Source: Candidatus Latescibacteria bacterium 4484_7
GTDB taxonomy: Bacteria > Krumholzibacteriota > Krumholzibacteriia > Krumholzibacteriales > Krumholzibacteriaceae
DNA: 11,956 nucleotides
Reading direction: 5' to 3'
Assembly: GCA_002085285.1 (NCBI GenBank)
Contig: NATK01000022.1
Span: 1-11,956, forward strand
Below, one piece after another: positions 1 through 7,122 of the stretch. The stretch's first letter is position 1; each line of letters starts with the position of its first letter. A model generated the notes under the pieces. That model had not been told where the DNA came from and did no database searches. It worked only from the letters and a program-made list of their open reading frames with translations. The position numbers were made by a program, and so were the translations under genes.

Positions 1-9
1 AAACAACTA

Positions 10-1317
10 CTATATCTTAGCGAAGAATTCATCGGTCTCGGCGGCCTTTTCATCGGTGCTCTTAGGAGCCTCTCTATGCGGTGTCATAGAAAGCAAAAGA
101 ACACTCAACGGCTCGGATATAGTGTGCTTTATCTTCGGGAGATGGTTGAGAAAGTAATAGCTGCCGTTCTTGAGTTCCATCAATTTCTGAAATGCCTTCT
201 TGCCGTCGTAGCCCTTCCATCGTGCATGAACGATCTCGCCTTTCTCGAAGAATATTTCGCCCTTGATCCGGTTTGTGGTGATGATCATCCTTCCCGTCTT
301 TAGGTTGCTGTTCACCAGCGAGACAATGTCGAGAATCGGTATGAGAGAGAGTGATCCTTGCAAAGGGTACTTTTTCTGCGATACCTTTTTCTTCAGGTCG
401 AAAAACAGGAGAACGGCCGTTAAGCCGAGGATTATCGCAGTTAAGTGGCCGCTCAAACCTCTCAAGGCAGCGAGAAAGGCGTTCTTTGACTTTGAGACTA
501 TGGCCCTGGATCTATTGGCCATCTCCTCCTTCTTTTTTGCACTTGATTCGTCCTTTTTCCTCTTTGCGATTACAAGGTCGAGGTCGGCGAGCTTTTCCTT
601 CGCCCAGGCGTTTTGAGGGTCTTTTGCGAGGATTTCGTCGAGCACCTTTCTTGCCTCATCAGCGCTTGACGGTTCGTAATCGGCGAGGAGCTTTTTCGCC
701 CTTTCTACCATCGAATCGAGCGAGCTCCTTTTTATCTTTTCATCTACAATATCGAGTAGTGAACCCACTCTCGTATCGGATGGATTGAGCCTTAGCGATG
801 TCAACAGGAAGCCTCTTGCACTATCGAGGTGACCAAGTGCAAGGTGGCAGCGGCCAAGGAGGGTATAGGGCAGCGGATCGTCCGGTATCATGCTCTTGTA
901 TAGGGATAGCTTGGGTATGGCCTTTTCATACTGTCCTTCGGCCATGTAGTTCTGTATCTCGTCGATGAGTTTATCGGAGAGACTTTTTTCTATTTGCGAT
1001 AATTTCTCCTTGGCCCATGTTGCATTTGGCTCGATCTTGAGCCCTCTAAGCATCAGTTCCCTTGCAAATTCGAGCTTGCCCTGTCTTTCGTAGATCTGGG
1101 CGAGCTGCCAGATGGAAGATGTGAACGACGGATCGATATTGAGCGATTCTTTCAAAAGAGATTCGGCACCATCCTCGTTTCCGTCTGCGAGCGCCTTTTG
1201 GGCTTGAACGAAGAGGTGTTCGGCCTGTGTCCTCTCGTTCCCCTGCTCGAATGCAGGGCTGGATGAGATAGAGACCATCATAAGAGCAAGAATTGATATG
1301 ACTGCAAGTTTTTTCAT
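10..1317 (-). CDS. Exported TPR protein with one membrane span and a C-terminal DUF4388 domain
   Basis: 435 residues, start ATG with a strong GGAGG ribosome site six bases upstream (complement of 1324-1328). Residues 1-22 form a Sec signal peptide (MKK, hydrophobic core, SPA before the likely cut). TPR-like helical pairs follow at about 32-65, 66-99, 115-148, 149-182 and 203-240; the phrase WAKEKL occurs twice, at 101-106 and 238-243. A lysine/glutamate-rich stretch (about 250-275) leads to a hydrophobic span at about 286-306, followed by a basic patch (DLKKK). Residues about 317-395 resemble DUF4388 (LQGSL start, GRMIIT, GEIFFEKGEIVHA). The signal peptide plus positive-inside rule put the TPR domain in the periplasm and DUF4388 in the cytoplasm. 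TPRs bind proteins; DUF4388 is common in regulatory proteins, but its ligand is not known to me. The exact role is unknown. It is transcribed away from the redox operon. Domain calls are by eye and confident in kind, less so in boundaries. Confidence 0.85.
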   Translation of the reverse strand: MKKLAVISILALMMVSISSSPAFEQGNERTQAEHLFVQAQKALADGNEDGAESLLKESLNIDPSFTSSIWQLAQIYERQGKLEFARELMLRGLKIEPNATWAKEKLSQIEKSLSDKLIDEIQNYMAEGQYEKAIPKLSLYKSMIPDDPLPYTLLGRCHLALGHLDSARGFLLTSLRLNPSDTRVGSLLDIVDEKIKRSSLDSMVERAKKLLADYEPSSADEARKVLDEILAKDPQNAWAKEKLADLDLVIAKRKKDESSAKKKEEMANRSRAIVSKSKNAFLAALRGLSGHLTAIILGLTAVLLFFDLKKKVSQKKYPLQGSLSLIPILDIVSLVNSNLKTGRMIITTNRIKGEIFFEKGEIVHARWKGYDGKKAFQKLMELKNGSYYFLNHLPKIKHTISEPLSVLLLSMTPHREAPKSTDEKAAETDEFFAKI

Positions 1318-1385
1318 CGCTATCCTCCACGCGAGATTTTCGCAAATACCGTTCCATTTTTGTGCCTTTCGGGGAAAGTATGGAG

Positions 1386-1414
1386 ATTTTCCGAGTTTTT
1401 CTGTATTTTCTCAA
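1386..1414 (-). promoter_or_regulatory. Candidate sigma-70-type promoter for the TPR-DUF4388 gene
   Basis: Read on the minus strand, TTGAGA (1414-1409) lies 17 bases before GAAAAT (1391-1386), which matches 9 of 12 consensus positions. Transcription would start near 1379 and give a leader of about 60 bases. The first bases of that RNA could form a small perfect hairpin (CTTTC/GAAAG, 1366-1378, three-base loop). The -10 box is weak, so this is tentative. Confidence 0.3.
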
Positions 1415-1415
1415 G

Positions 1416-1446
1416 GGCGTGCGTGAATGGGTAAGTATCAGTTGAT
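1416..1446 (+). promoter_or_regulatory. Possible LytTR-type direct repeat in the divergent control region
   Basis: TCAGTTGAT (1438-1446) matches the LytTR/AlgR half-site consensus [TA][AC][CA]GTTN[AG][TG] at every position. A poorer copy, GGCGTGCGT (1416-1424), precedes it with a 13-base spacer, within the family's usual 12-13 bases. It sits between the two divergent promoters and overlaps the rightward -35 box. A LytTR regulator is encoded at 8440-9207. The consensus is degenerate, so chance is possible. Confidence 0.25.
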
Positions 1447-1471
1447 TAAATGCCCCCTATTTTGTTAGAAT
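1442..1471 (+). promoter_or_regulatory. Candidate extended -10 promoter for the redox operon
   Basis: TTGATT (1442-1447) is followed after 18 bases by TAGAAT (1466-1471), which is preceded by TG one base upstream (1463-1464), an extended -10 arrangement. Transcription would begin near 1478. That places the in-frame ATG at 1450 upstream of the RNA and favours the ATG at 1504 as the start. Confidence 0.45.
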
Positions 1472-1493
1472 CGCCAGAGTTGAGCATTTGGAT

Positions 1494-1506
1494 GGGAGTG
1501 AATATG
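1494..1506 (+). promoter_or_regulatory. Ribosome binding site that decides the oxidoreductase start
   Basis: GGGAG (1494-1498) stands five bases before the ATG at 1504. The longer in-frame start at 1450 has no purine-rich site before it and lies upstream of the predicted transcript start. Confidence 0.6.
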
Positions 1507-3483
1507 GAACAACCCTACAGGGAAGTTTTCTGGAATATCTCTTACAGTTGGCTCTTCTATATCCTTGCTGCCGTCGCTTCGTTGGTTTTTTTCTATGGAA
1601 TCTACAAAAGAGCCGCATTCTGGATGTCAGGTTGGTCTGAGAGGCGTAACGGGGGTGTCGATCTAAAGCGTTTGACGAAGAAGGTCCTCTTTACATCTGG
1701 TATATTTTCCGACGACATCATGGGCGGAACGACGCATTTCCTCATCATGTGGGGATTCATAGTGCTGTTTCTCGGTACGGTCCTTTCGACAATCGACCAC
1801 TGGATCTTTCATTTCCTCGAGGGGAAGGTGTATATAGTCTATTCTGTTTCATTGGACATTGCCGGGGCGGCTCTCATTACGGGGATCATTCTCGCATACG
1901 TACGCAGATATATAGTGAAGCGGAAGAATATGGTGACGATTGTCAAAGACCATGTTGTTCTCTTGCTTTTGCTTTTCATTGCGATAACCGGATTTTTCAT
2001 GGAGGGGCTGAGACTTCATGCAAACCCGGTCCCATGGTCTGAATCGCGTGTGGCATATAGGGTGGTAGATGCCATCTTTCACGGGTCTAGGGCTCATTTG
2101 CTCTTTGAACACAGGCTTTGGTGGTGGATTCACTCTATATCCAGCCTCTTTTTGGTTGCATATCTGCCATTTTCCAAATTTATACACATATTTGCCGCCC
2201 CTACGAACCTCACCCTCGACAGCATGAACTACACTTCATTCCTCACGCTCGATGAGCGTGAAAAGGTGACGACCGATTTCAGCAAGCATCAGCTCGTCAT
2301 GTTCGACGCGTGTACGAGGTGCAACCGGTGCCAGGTGGTATGCCCGAGCAGCAACGCGAGAGAACCGCTTTCGCCTCGAATGATGATCGAGGAGGTGGGG
2401 AACTACGCAAGGGGTGCGAGCGGAATTCCGTTCGTATCGTCTAAGAGGGACGCTGACCAGCACGACAAGGCCACTGCTTCGCTCGGCGATACGATCTGGT
2501 ACTGTACGACGTGCAACAACTGCTACGAGGTCTGCCCCGTAGGGATCAATACCTCTGATATCATCAGGGAGGTCAGAGCGGCGAGGATAGAGTCGGGAGG
2601 CGAGGTTCCCGTGAACGTTCAGGAGATGCTCGAATCGGTCTACAAGTTCAAGAATCCCTGGCAGGGCTCGAAAGGTAAGAGAATGGATTGGGCTGAGGGG
2701 CTCGATGTCCCCGTATTTTCGAAGGGTGCCGATTCGAAGAGATGCCTCTTCGTCGGCTGCACCCCTGCTTACGATACGAGGCTTCAGTCGGTGGCGAGAA
2801 ATGTCGTTTCTCTGCTCGAGGGTGCCGACTATGATTTCGCTGTGCTTGGCAAGGAAGAAGCGTGTTGCAGCGAGTTCGTGCGCGAGGTTGGTGAGGACGG
2901 TTTGTTCACAGAGCTCGCCTATCAGAATATCGATCTTTTCGAGCGTTACGGGATCACCGAGATCGTCGCCGTTTGCCCGCACGGTTTCCATACGTTGCGC
3001 AACGAGTACGGGCTGATGGAGGATTCGGCGAAGCGGCTCGATGTAGTTCACATAACGGAAGTTCTTGAAAGACTCATTGCAGACGGCAGGATTAAGCCGA
3101 CAAGAGAGGTGCCTCTCGTTGCCACGTACCACGATCCGTGTTTTCTCGGCCGTCGGAATGGAATATACGATGCGCCTCGCAATATTCTGCGCGCGATCCC
3201 CGGCGTGAAGCTCGTAGAGATGCCGCGCTCGAGGGAGAAGAGTTTCTGCTGCGGGGGAGGCGGCGGAAGAATGTGGGTCGAATCGAACGCCGACGAGAAG
3301 ATCGCCGAGATAAGAGTGGCCGAGGCGGTGGAAACGGGCGCCGAGGTCGTGGTTACTGCTTGCCCATTTTGCTTCAGCAACCTCGATGACGCAGTGAAGA
3401 CGGGCGGATACGAGGACAAGATAAAGGTGATGGACGTCTCAGAGCTTCTCGCTGAGAGTGTCCTCGAGCCGGGGAGTAGCTGA
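1504..3483 (+). CDS. Membrane haem-b/Fe-S oxidoreductase, ETF:(mena)quinone oxidoreductase type (EMO/EtfD-like, HdrD-related)
   Basis: 659 residues from the ATG at 1504; an in-frame ATG at 1450 would give 677. Likely takes electrons from reduced EtfAB and passes them to membrane menaquinone. The N-terminal third is NarI-like, with five hydrophobic spans at about 15-33, 79-97, 113-133, 149-166 and 208-232 and several histidines suited to haem b (78, 99, 103, 150, 210, 228). A soluble part follows with two 4Fe-4S motifs: C270/C273/C276/C280 and C334/C337/C340/C344, each CxxCxxCxxxCP. Two CCG domains complete it. The second is a full CX35CCX36CxxC (C546, C582-C583, C620, C623), the form that binds non-cubane 4Fe-4S clusters in HdrB-type proteins. 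The first has C419, C454-C455 and C491 but ends in CPHG, so the last cysteine is missing. Family membership is clear from domain order; the ETF partnership is inferred from etfBA just downstream and from known EMO/EtfD systems. Confidence 0.88.
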   Translation: MEQPYREVFWNISYSWLFYILAAVASLVFFYGIYKRAAFWMSGWSERRNGGVDLKRLTKKVLFTSGIFSDDIMGGTTHFLIMWGFIVLFLGTVLSTIDHWIFHFLEGKVYIVYSVSLDIAGAALITGIILAYVRRYIVKRKNMVTIVKDHVVLLLLLFIAITGFFMEGLRLHANPVPWSESRVAYRVVDAIFHGSRAHLLFEHRLWWWIHSISSLFLVAYLPFSKFIHIFAAPTNLTLDSMNYTSFLTLDEREKVTTDFSKHQLVMFDACTRCNRCQVVCPSSNAREPLSPRMMIEEVGNYARGASGIPFVSSKRDADQHDKATASLGDTIWYCTTCNNCYEVCPVGINTSDIIREVRAARIESGGEVPVNVQEMLESVYKFKNPWQGSKGKRMDWAEGLDVPVFSKGADSKRCLFVGCTPAYDTRLQSVARNVVSLLEGADYDFAVLGKEEACCSEFVREVGEDGLFTELAYQNIDLFERYGITEIVAVCPHGFHTLRNEYGLMEDSAKRLDVVHITEVLERLIADGRIKPTREVPLVATYHDPCFLGRRNGIYDAPRNILRAIPGVKLVEMPRSREKSFCCGGGGGRMWVESNADEKIAEIRVAEAVETGAEVVVTACPFCFSNLDDAVKTGGYEDKIKVMDVSELLAESVLEPGSS

Positions 3484-3514
3484 GAAGAATCGGATCGAGA
3501 TCGCCCAGATCTGC

Positions 3515-3544
3515 ACCGTTTGTATTCTAAGAAATGGCGTTTCC
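3515..3544 (+). promoter_or_regulatory. Possible LytTR-type direct repeat upstream of etfB
   Basis: ACCGTTTGT (3515-3523) matches the LytTR/AlgR half-site consensus fully and resembles AlgR sites. After exactly 12 bases comes GGCGTTTCC (3536-3544), a partial second copy. It lies in the 145-base gap before etfB, and its end touches the possible terminator hairpin. Functional only if the local LytTR regulator binds it; chance cannot be excluded. Confidence 0.25.
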
Positions 3545-3583
3545 GGCTGTGCGCGTTTCATTTGCGCCGCCACCGGCTTTTTT
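3543..3583 (+). terminator. Possible imperfect Rho-independent terminator or attenuator
   Basis: CCGG (3543-3546) can pair with CCGG (3573-3576), and GCGC (3551-3554) with GCGC (3564-3567). Two more pairs (TG/CA) sit between them, with small bulges and a nine-base loop. Six T residues follow at 3578-3583. It could lower read-through from the oxidoreductase gene into etfB. The AT-rich stretch after it (3584-3610) contains AATAAT (3602-3607) but no well-spaced -35 box, so a separate etfB promoter is uncertain. Confidence 0.35.
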
Positions 3584-3628
3584 GAATATTTATGATTGTT
3601 GAATAATTGATGAAGAAGGGGGTACTCG

Positions 3629-4411
3629 ATGGATATTTTGGTTTGCATAAAGAAGGTCCCCGATACGGCGGATGCGGAGGTCATCCTGCGCTCCGACGGG
3701 AAAGGTATCGAGGAGGAGGACCTTGCATTCGGCATAAACGAATGGGATAACTATGCAGTCGAGGAGGCGATAAGGCTCAAGGAAAAGGAAGGAGGCAAGG
3801 TAGCCGTCGTTACGATAGGCACGGGTGACGACGAAGACATTTTGCGTAGGTGTCTTGCAATGGGTGCGGACGATGCTTACAGGATCGATTCGTCTCCTTT
3901 CTACATGGACGACCCCTACTCGGTGGCGAAAGGGTTGAGCGCCTTTGCAAAAAAGCATTCGTTCGACCTCATAATGACGGGGGTCATGGCGGGGGATATG
4001 TCGTATGCAATGACTGGTCCTCTGACGGCGGGCATGCTGGGCATACCACATACCACACTCGTCACCTCGATAGATGTGAAGGACGGCAATATATCGGTTA
4101 CGAGGGAGCTTGAAGGGGGTCTTGAAGAATCCGTTCGCCTTGAGCTGCCCGCTCTCTTGACGATCCAGACGGGGATAAACGAGCCGCGTTATGTCTCCAT
4201 AATGGGAATAAGGAAGGTTCGCAGCAAAGAGATCCCTGTTCTTCGAGCAGAAGAACTTGGCCTGTCAGCAGAGGAGATAGGTGAACAGGGGGCCGTCTTG
4301 GAGCTCGAGTCGCTCGAGAGGCCGCCCGAGGGCAAGGAGGCCGAGATGATATCCGGATCGCCCGATGAGATCGCCGAAAAGATCCTCGAGATCGTGAAGG
4401 GGGTGGTCTAA
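3629..4411 (+). CDS. etfB: Electron transfer flavoprotein, beta subunit
   Basis: 260 residues, the usual EtfB length. Start ATG is preceded by a purine-rich AAGAAGGGGG site. It forms the cytoplasmic EtfAB heterodimer, which carries electrons from acyl-CoA dehydrogenases; the beta subunit holds AMP, or a second FAD in bifurcating types. Family features seen: the N-terminal ILVCIKKVPDT strand, the NEWDNYAVEEA helix (38-47), LAMGADDAYRI (76-86), AGDMSYAMTGP (121-131) and the beta-subunit signature INEPRYVS (183-190) followed by the IMGIRK segment. Its stop codon abuts the etfA start, so the two are translationally coupled. With acyl-CoA dehydrogenase downstream and a membrane quinone-linked oxidoreductase upstream, a simple electron-carrier role is more likely than bifurcation. 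I cannot settle the bifurcating versus non-bifurcating subgroup by eye. Confidence 0.96.
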   Translation: MDILVCIKKVPDTADAEVILRSDGKGIEEEDLAFGINEWDNYAVEEAIRLKEKEGGKVAVVTIGTGDDEDILRRCLAMGADDAYRIDSSPFYMDDPYSVAKGLSAFAKKHSFDLIMTGVMAGDMSYAMTGPLTAGMLGIPHTTLVTSIDVKDGNISVTRELEGGLEESVRLELPALLTIQTGINEPRYVSIMGIRKVRSKEIPVLRAEELGLSAEEIGEQGAVLELESLERPPEGKEAEMISGSPDEIAEKILEIVKGVV

Positions 4412-5389
4412 ATGGCATCGGTATATGTGATAGCAGAACACAGGAAGGGTGAGTTGGGGGATGTGACACTCGAGAACATTGCTCTGGCGAAAGAGCTGGG
4501 CGAAAAGTACGGGCTCGCTCCGAAGGCGATCGTTCTCGCCTCCAGCGCCCGGGCCTTCGCCGAGGAGCTGGCTGATTATATTCCCGAGGTTCTGACTATC
4601 GAGGACCCATCGCTCGAAAATTTTCTCTACGAAGATTATGCAGCCTTCTTGAGACCCGCAGTCGATATGTTCGGGCCCGGTTCTATCGTGCTCTGCCCGC
4701 ATACGGCGTTCGGCATGGAGCTCATGCCGAGACTCTCGGCTGAGACTTCGCTCCCCTGCATCACGGATGTGACGGAACTCGAGCTCGATGGTACGCGCCT
4801 CAGGGCAAAGCGCAGCATATACAACGGCAAGATCGTATCCTCTGTCTCGGTCGATGCCTCTAAAGGTGCTCTTGTAACGGTTAGGACGGGTGTCTATCAG
4901 GCACCTGACAAGCTCTCCGCCAGGGGCACGATCGAAGGCTTGGGCGTCTCAGCCGAACCTGTCCGGAAGAAGACGGAATTCATCGGTTACAGGGAGGCTC
5001 CGGCGGGAGAGGTCGATATAACTCAGGCGTCTTTCCTTCTATCTATAGGAAGAGGAATAAAGGACGAAGAGAATATCCCCAGGGCTGCGAGGCTCGCCGA
5101 GAAGATGCACGCTGTTCTCTCCTGCTCGAGACCCGTCGTAGACAAGAAGTGGCTTGGGAAAGAACGCCAGGTGGGCACTTCGGGGAGAACGGTAAAGCCG
5201 AAGGTTTACCTTGCTATGGGGATCAGCGGAGCGTTCCAGCACATTGCCGGTGTCAAGGGAGCTGGTGTGTTCATTGCGGTGAACAGGGATCCGAAGGCCC
5301 CAATCTTCCGTGTAGCGGACTACGGCGTAGTAGAGGATATGTTCAAATTGATGGATGCGCTTGAAGAAAAAATCGGGGGTGAAAGGTAA
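4412..5389 (+). CDS. etfA: Electron transfer flavoprotein, alpha subunit
   Basis: 325 residues, normal for EtfA. It begins on the base after the etfB stop, with an AAGGGGG ribosome site inside the end of etfB. The N-terminal half is the alpha/beta domain that packs against EtfB. The C-terminal FAD domain (about 205-325) shows the family motifs in order: SIGRGIKDEENI (211-222), SRPVVD (239-244), QVGTSGRTVKP (253-263), the signature GISGAFQH (270-277), NRDPKAPIF (291-299) and VADYG (301-305). This domain carries the electron-shuttling FAD. Its last base is shared with the first base of the acyl-CoA dehydrogenase start (TAATG), so translation is likely coupled. No key motif is missing. Confidence 0.97.
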   Translation: MASVYVIAEHRKGELGDVTLENIALAKELGEKYGLAPKAIVLASSARAFAEELADYIPEVLTIEDPSLENFLYEDYAAFLRPAVDMFGPGSIVLCPHTAFGMELMPRLSAETSLPCITDVTELELDGTRLRAKRSIYNGKIVSSVSVDASKGALVTVRTGVYQAPDKLSARGTIEGLGVSAEPVRKKTEFIGYREAPAGEVDITQASFLLSIGRGIKDEENIPRAARLAEKMHAVLSCSRPVVDKKWLGKERQVGTSGRTVKPKVYLAMGISGAFQHIAGVKGAGVFIAVNRDPKAPIFRVADYGVVEDMFKLMDALEEKIGGER

Positions 5390-6543
5390 TGGAGTTTGAG
5401 CTTACCACGGAACAGAAAGACATTCAGCAGGCGGCTCGAGAGTTTGCAGAGGGCGAATTCGATCGCGACAAGGCGATTCAGCTCGAGAAGGACCACGCCT
5501 ATCCGAGAGATATCTGGAAGAAGGCCAGCGAACTGGGATTCGTGGGGATTCATTTTCCGGAGGAGTTCGGAGGGCAGGGAATGGGTGTCTTCGAGAACGT
5601 TCTGATCGTCGAGGAGTTTTGCAGGAACGATTCCGGCATAGGGACTGCTTTGGCGCTGTGCGACTTTTCCTCCGAGATAATCATGAGGCACGGGAGCGCT
5701 GAGCAGAAGGAACGCTATCTCAGCGCAGTTGCATCGGGCAGAATGATTTCGGCGGGCGCGTTCACCGAGCCGAATCACGGGAGCGATATCACCCTGATGG
5801 ATACGAGGGCCGAGAGGAAGTCGGACCACTGGTTGATAAACGGCACGAAGACATTCATTACAAACGGTGCGATGGCCGATTTCTACATAGTACTCTGTCA
5901 GGTTGAACCCGATGCATCTCCCACCTACAGGGGAATGTCGACGATCATTGTGGAGAGAAATACGGAGGGCGTGGACGCCGAAGAAATCGGCGACAAGATG
6001 GGTATAAGAATGACCTCGACTGCCGAGATCTCGTTCAGCAACGTCGAGGCACCGCTGGAGAACCTCGTCGGTGAAGATAAGAAGGGATTCTATCACGTTC
6101 TCGAATTCTTCGACGAGAGTCGTATAGAGATTGCCGCCACCGCACTCGGTATTGCTCAGGGTGCCTTCGACCGGGCGCTCGAATACGCAAAGGAGCGTGA
6201 GCAGTTCGGCAGGAAGCTCTCAGATTTCCAGGTAACCCGGCACAAGTTGGCCGATATGGCTACGACGATAGAGGCTGCAAGGCTCGTAACGTACAAGGCG
6301 GCCTGGAATTTCGACAAGGGGCGGATCGATCCCAAGCTCACCTCAATGGCTAAGTATCTCGCCGCAAGAGCAGCGGTTACTGTGGCCGACGAAGCAGTTC
6401 AGATATACGGTGGCTACGGTTATTTTACAGACAACGAGGTTGAGCGTTATTACAGGGATGCGAAGATTTCGGAGATCTACGAGGGAACGAAAGAGATCCA
6501 GAAGAACACGATTGCGTCTCAGTTGATCAAAAAGGGGAAGTAG
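5389..6543 (+). CDS. Acyl-CoA dehydrogenase (FAD-dependent)
   Basis: 384 residues, typical of soluble acyl-CoA dehydrogenases. It should oxidise an acyl-CoA to the 2,3-enoyl-CoA and reduce EtfAB. Seen in order: N-terminal helical domain (about 5-120); FAD-contacting GAFTEPNHGSD (123-133); middle beta domain with INGTKTFITNG (150-160); REQFGRKLSDFQ (270-281), the helix that meets the neighbouring subunit's FAD; QIYGGYGY (338-345); and IYEGTKEIQ (363-371), in which E365 is in the position of the catalytic base of short- and medium-chain enzymes. All key elements are present. Chain length or substrate cannot be told by eye; butyryl-, branched-chain or aromatic acyl-CoA are all possible. Overlaps etfA by one base, with a GGGGGTGAAAGG ribosome site. 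The next gene begins two bases after its stop. Confidence 0.95.
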   Translation: MEFELTTEQKDIQQAAREFAEGEFDRDKAIQLEKDHAYPRDIWKKASELGFVGIHFPEEFGGQGMGVFENVLIVEEFCRNDSGIGTALALCDFSSEIIMRHGSAEQKERYLSAVASGRMISAGAFTEPNHGSDITLMDTRAERKSDHWLINGTKTFITNGAMADFYIVLCQVEPDASPTYRGMSTIIVERNTEGVDAEEIGDKMGIRMTSTAEISFSNVEAPLENLVGEDKKGFYHVLEFFDESRIEIAATALGIAQGAFDRALEYAKEREQFGRKLSDFQVTRHKLADMATTIEAARLVTYKAAWNFDKGRIDPKLTSMAKYLAARAAVTVADEAVQIYGGYGYFTDNEVERYYRDAKISEIYEGTKEIQKNTIASQLIKKGK

Positions 6544-6545
6544 CA

Positions 6546-7106
6546 ATGAAAGTTTCTTCGAAGGTCATTGCGTTGATCGTTTTTTTTGCTCTTCCGCTAT
6601 TTTTGTCTATGATCGGCTGCTCGGGCAAGAAGGGTGCGAACGAGGAAAAGACGAAGACAAAACCGGTGATTTCGTCCAAGACGTTAAAGCCTTACAAGCA
6701 CGAGATCATTTTCAAGACGGTGGACGGAGAATCAGCGCCTCTCTCGAATTATAAGGGCAAGATAGTCTTTCTGAACTTCTTTGCCACGTGGAACAAGGAA
6801 TCGCTGAAACAGATAGACGAATTGAACAGGCTGTACAACCATTACAGTAGATTCAAGGTTGCCGTCATAGGGGTGGCCGTTGACGATAATGTCAATAAGG
6901 TTAAAGCCTTTCTCGAGACTCACAAGGTTGACTACCCCGTCTATGTGAAAGGCAGGATGCCAGCGGGTAGATACGGCGGCGTCGGCACCCTTCCGACCAC
7001 CATAGTTTTGTTGAGAGATGGCGAGGTCTTCAAAAAATTTCCGGGGTGGAAGAGTTACAAGTTTTTGAATGCCGAGCTGGTGAACATGCTCAGGCACAGA
7101 TTGTAG
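6546..7106 (+). CDS. Thioredoxin-fold (TlpA/AhpC-like) lipoprotein lacking active-site cysteines
   Basis: 186 residues. The N terminus is a lipoprotein-type signal: basic start, hydrophobic core and SMIGC with the lipid-attachment cysteine at C25 (the box is slightly off consensus, with M at -3). A Lys/Glu-rich linker follows, then a TlpA/thioredoxin-like fold from about 50: NYKGKIVFLNFFATW (68-82), VIGVAVDD (107-114) and GTLPTTIVLLRDG (147-159), which supplies the cis-proline P150. Where TlpA proteins have W-C-x-x-C, this one has W82-N-K-E-S86. C25 is the only cysteine in the protein. It therefore cannot do dithiol exchange and is more likely a binding or structural protein on the periplasmic side of a membrane. 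Starts two bases after the acyl-CoA dehydrogenase stop, with AAGGGGAAG as ribosome site, and ends 16 bases before the sensor kinase. It may feed a signal to that kinase, which is inference. Confidence 0.85.
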   Translation: MKVSSKVIALIVFFALPLFLSMIGCSGKKGANEEKTKTKPVISSKTLKPYKHEIIFKTVDGESAPLSNYKGKIVFLNFFATWNKESLKQIDELNRLYNHYSRFKVAVIGVAVDDNVNKVKAFLETHKVDYPVYVKGRMPAGRYGGVGTLPTTIVLLRDGEVFKKFPGWKSYKFLNAELVNMLRHRL

Positions 7107-7122
7107 GAGAAGAGTGGTATAG

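Noticed and set aside
2236..3132. A 298-codon open frame on the minus strand inside the oxidoreductase gene
   Set aside because: It opposes a gene with complete Fe-S and CCG motifs, is rich in Arg/His as antisense frames are, and shows no recognisable domain.
5320..6096. A 258-codon minus-strand frame opposite the acyl-CoA dehydrogenase
   Set aside because: Antisense shadow of a strongly conserved enzyme gene; no credible protein family.
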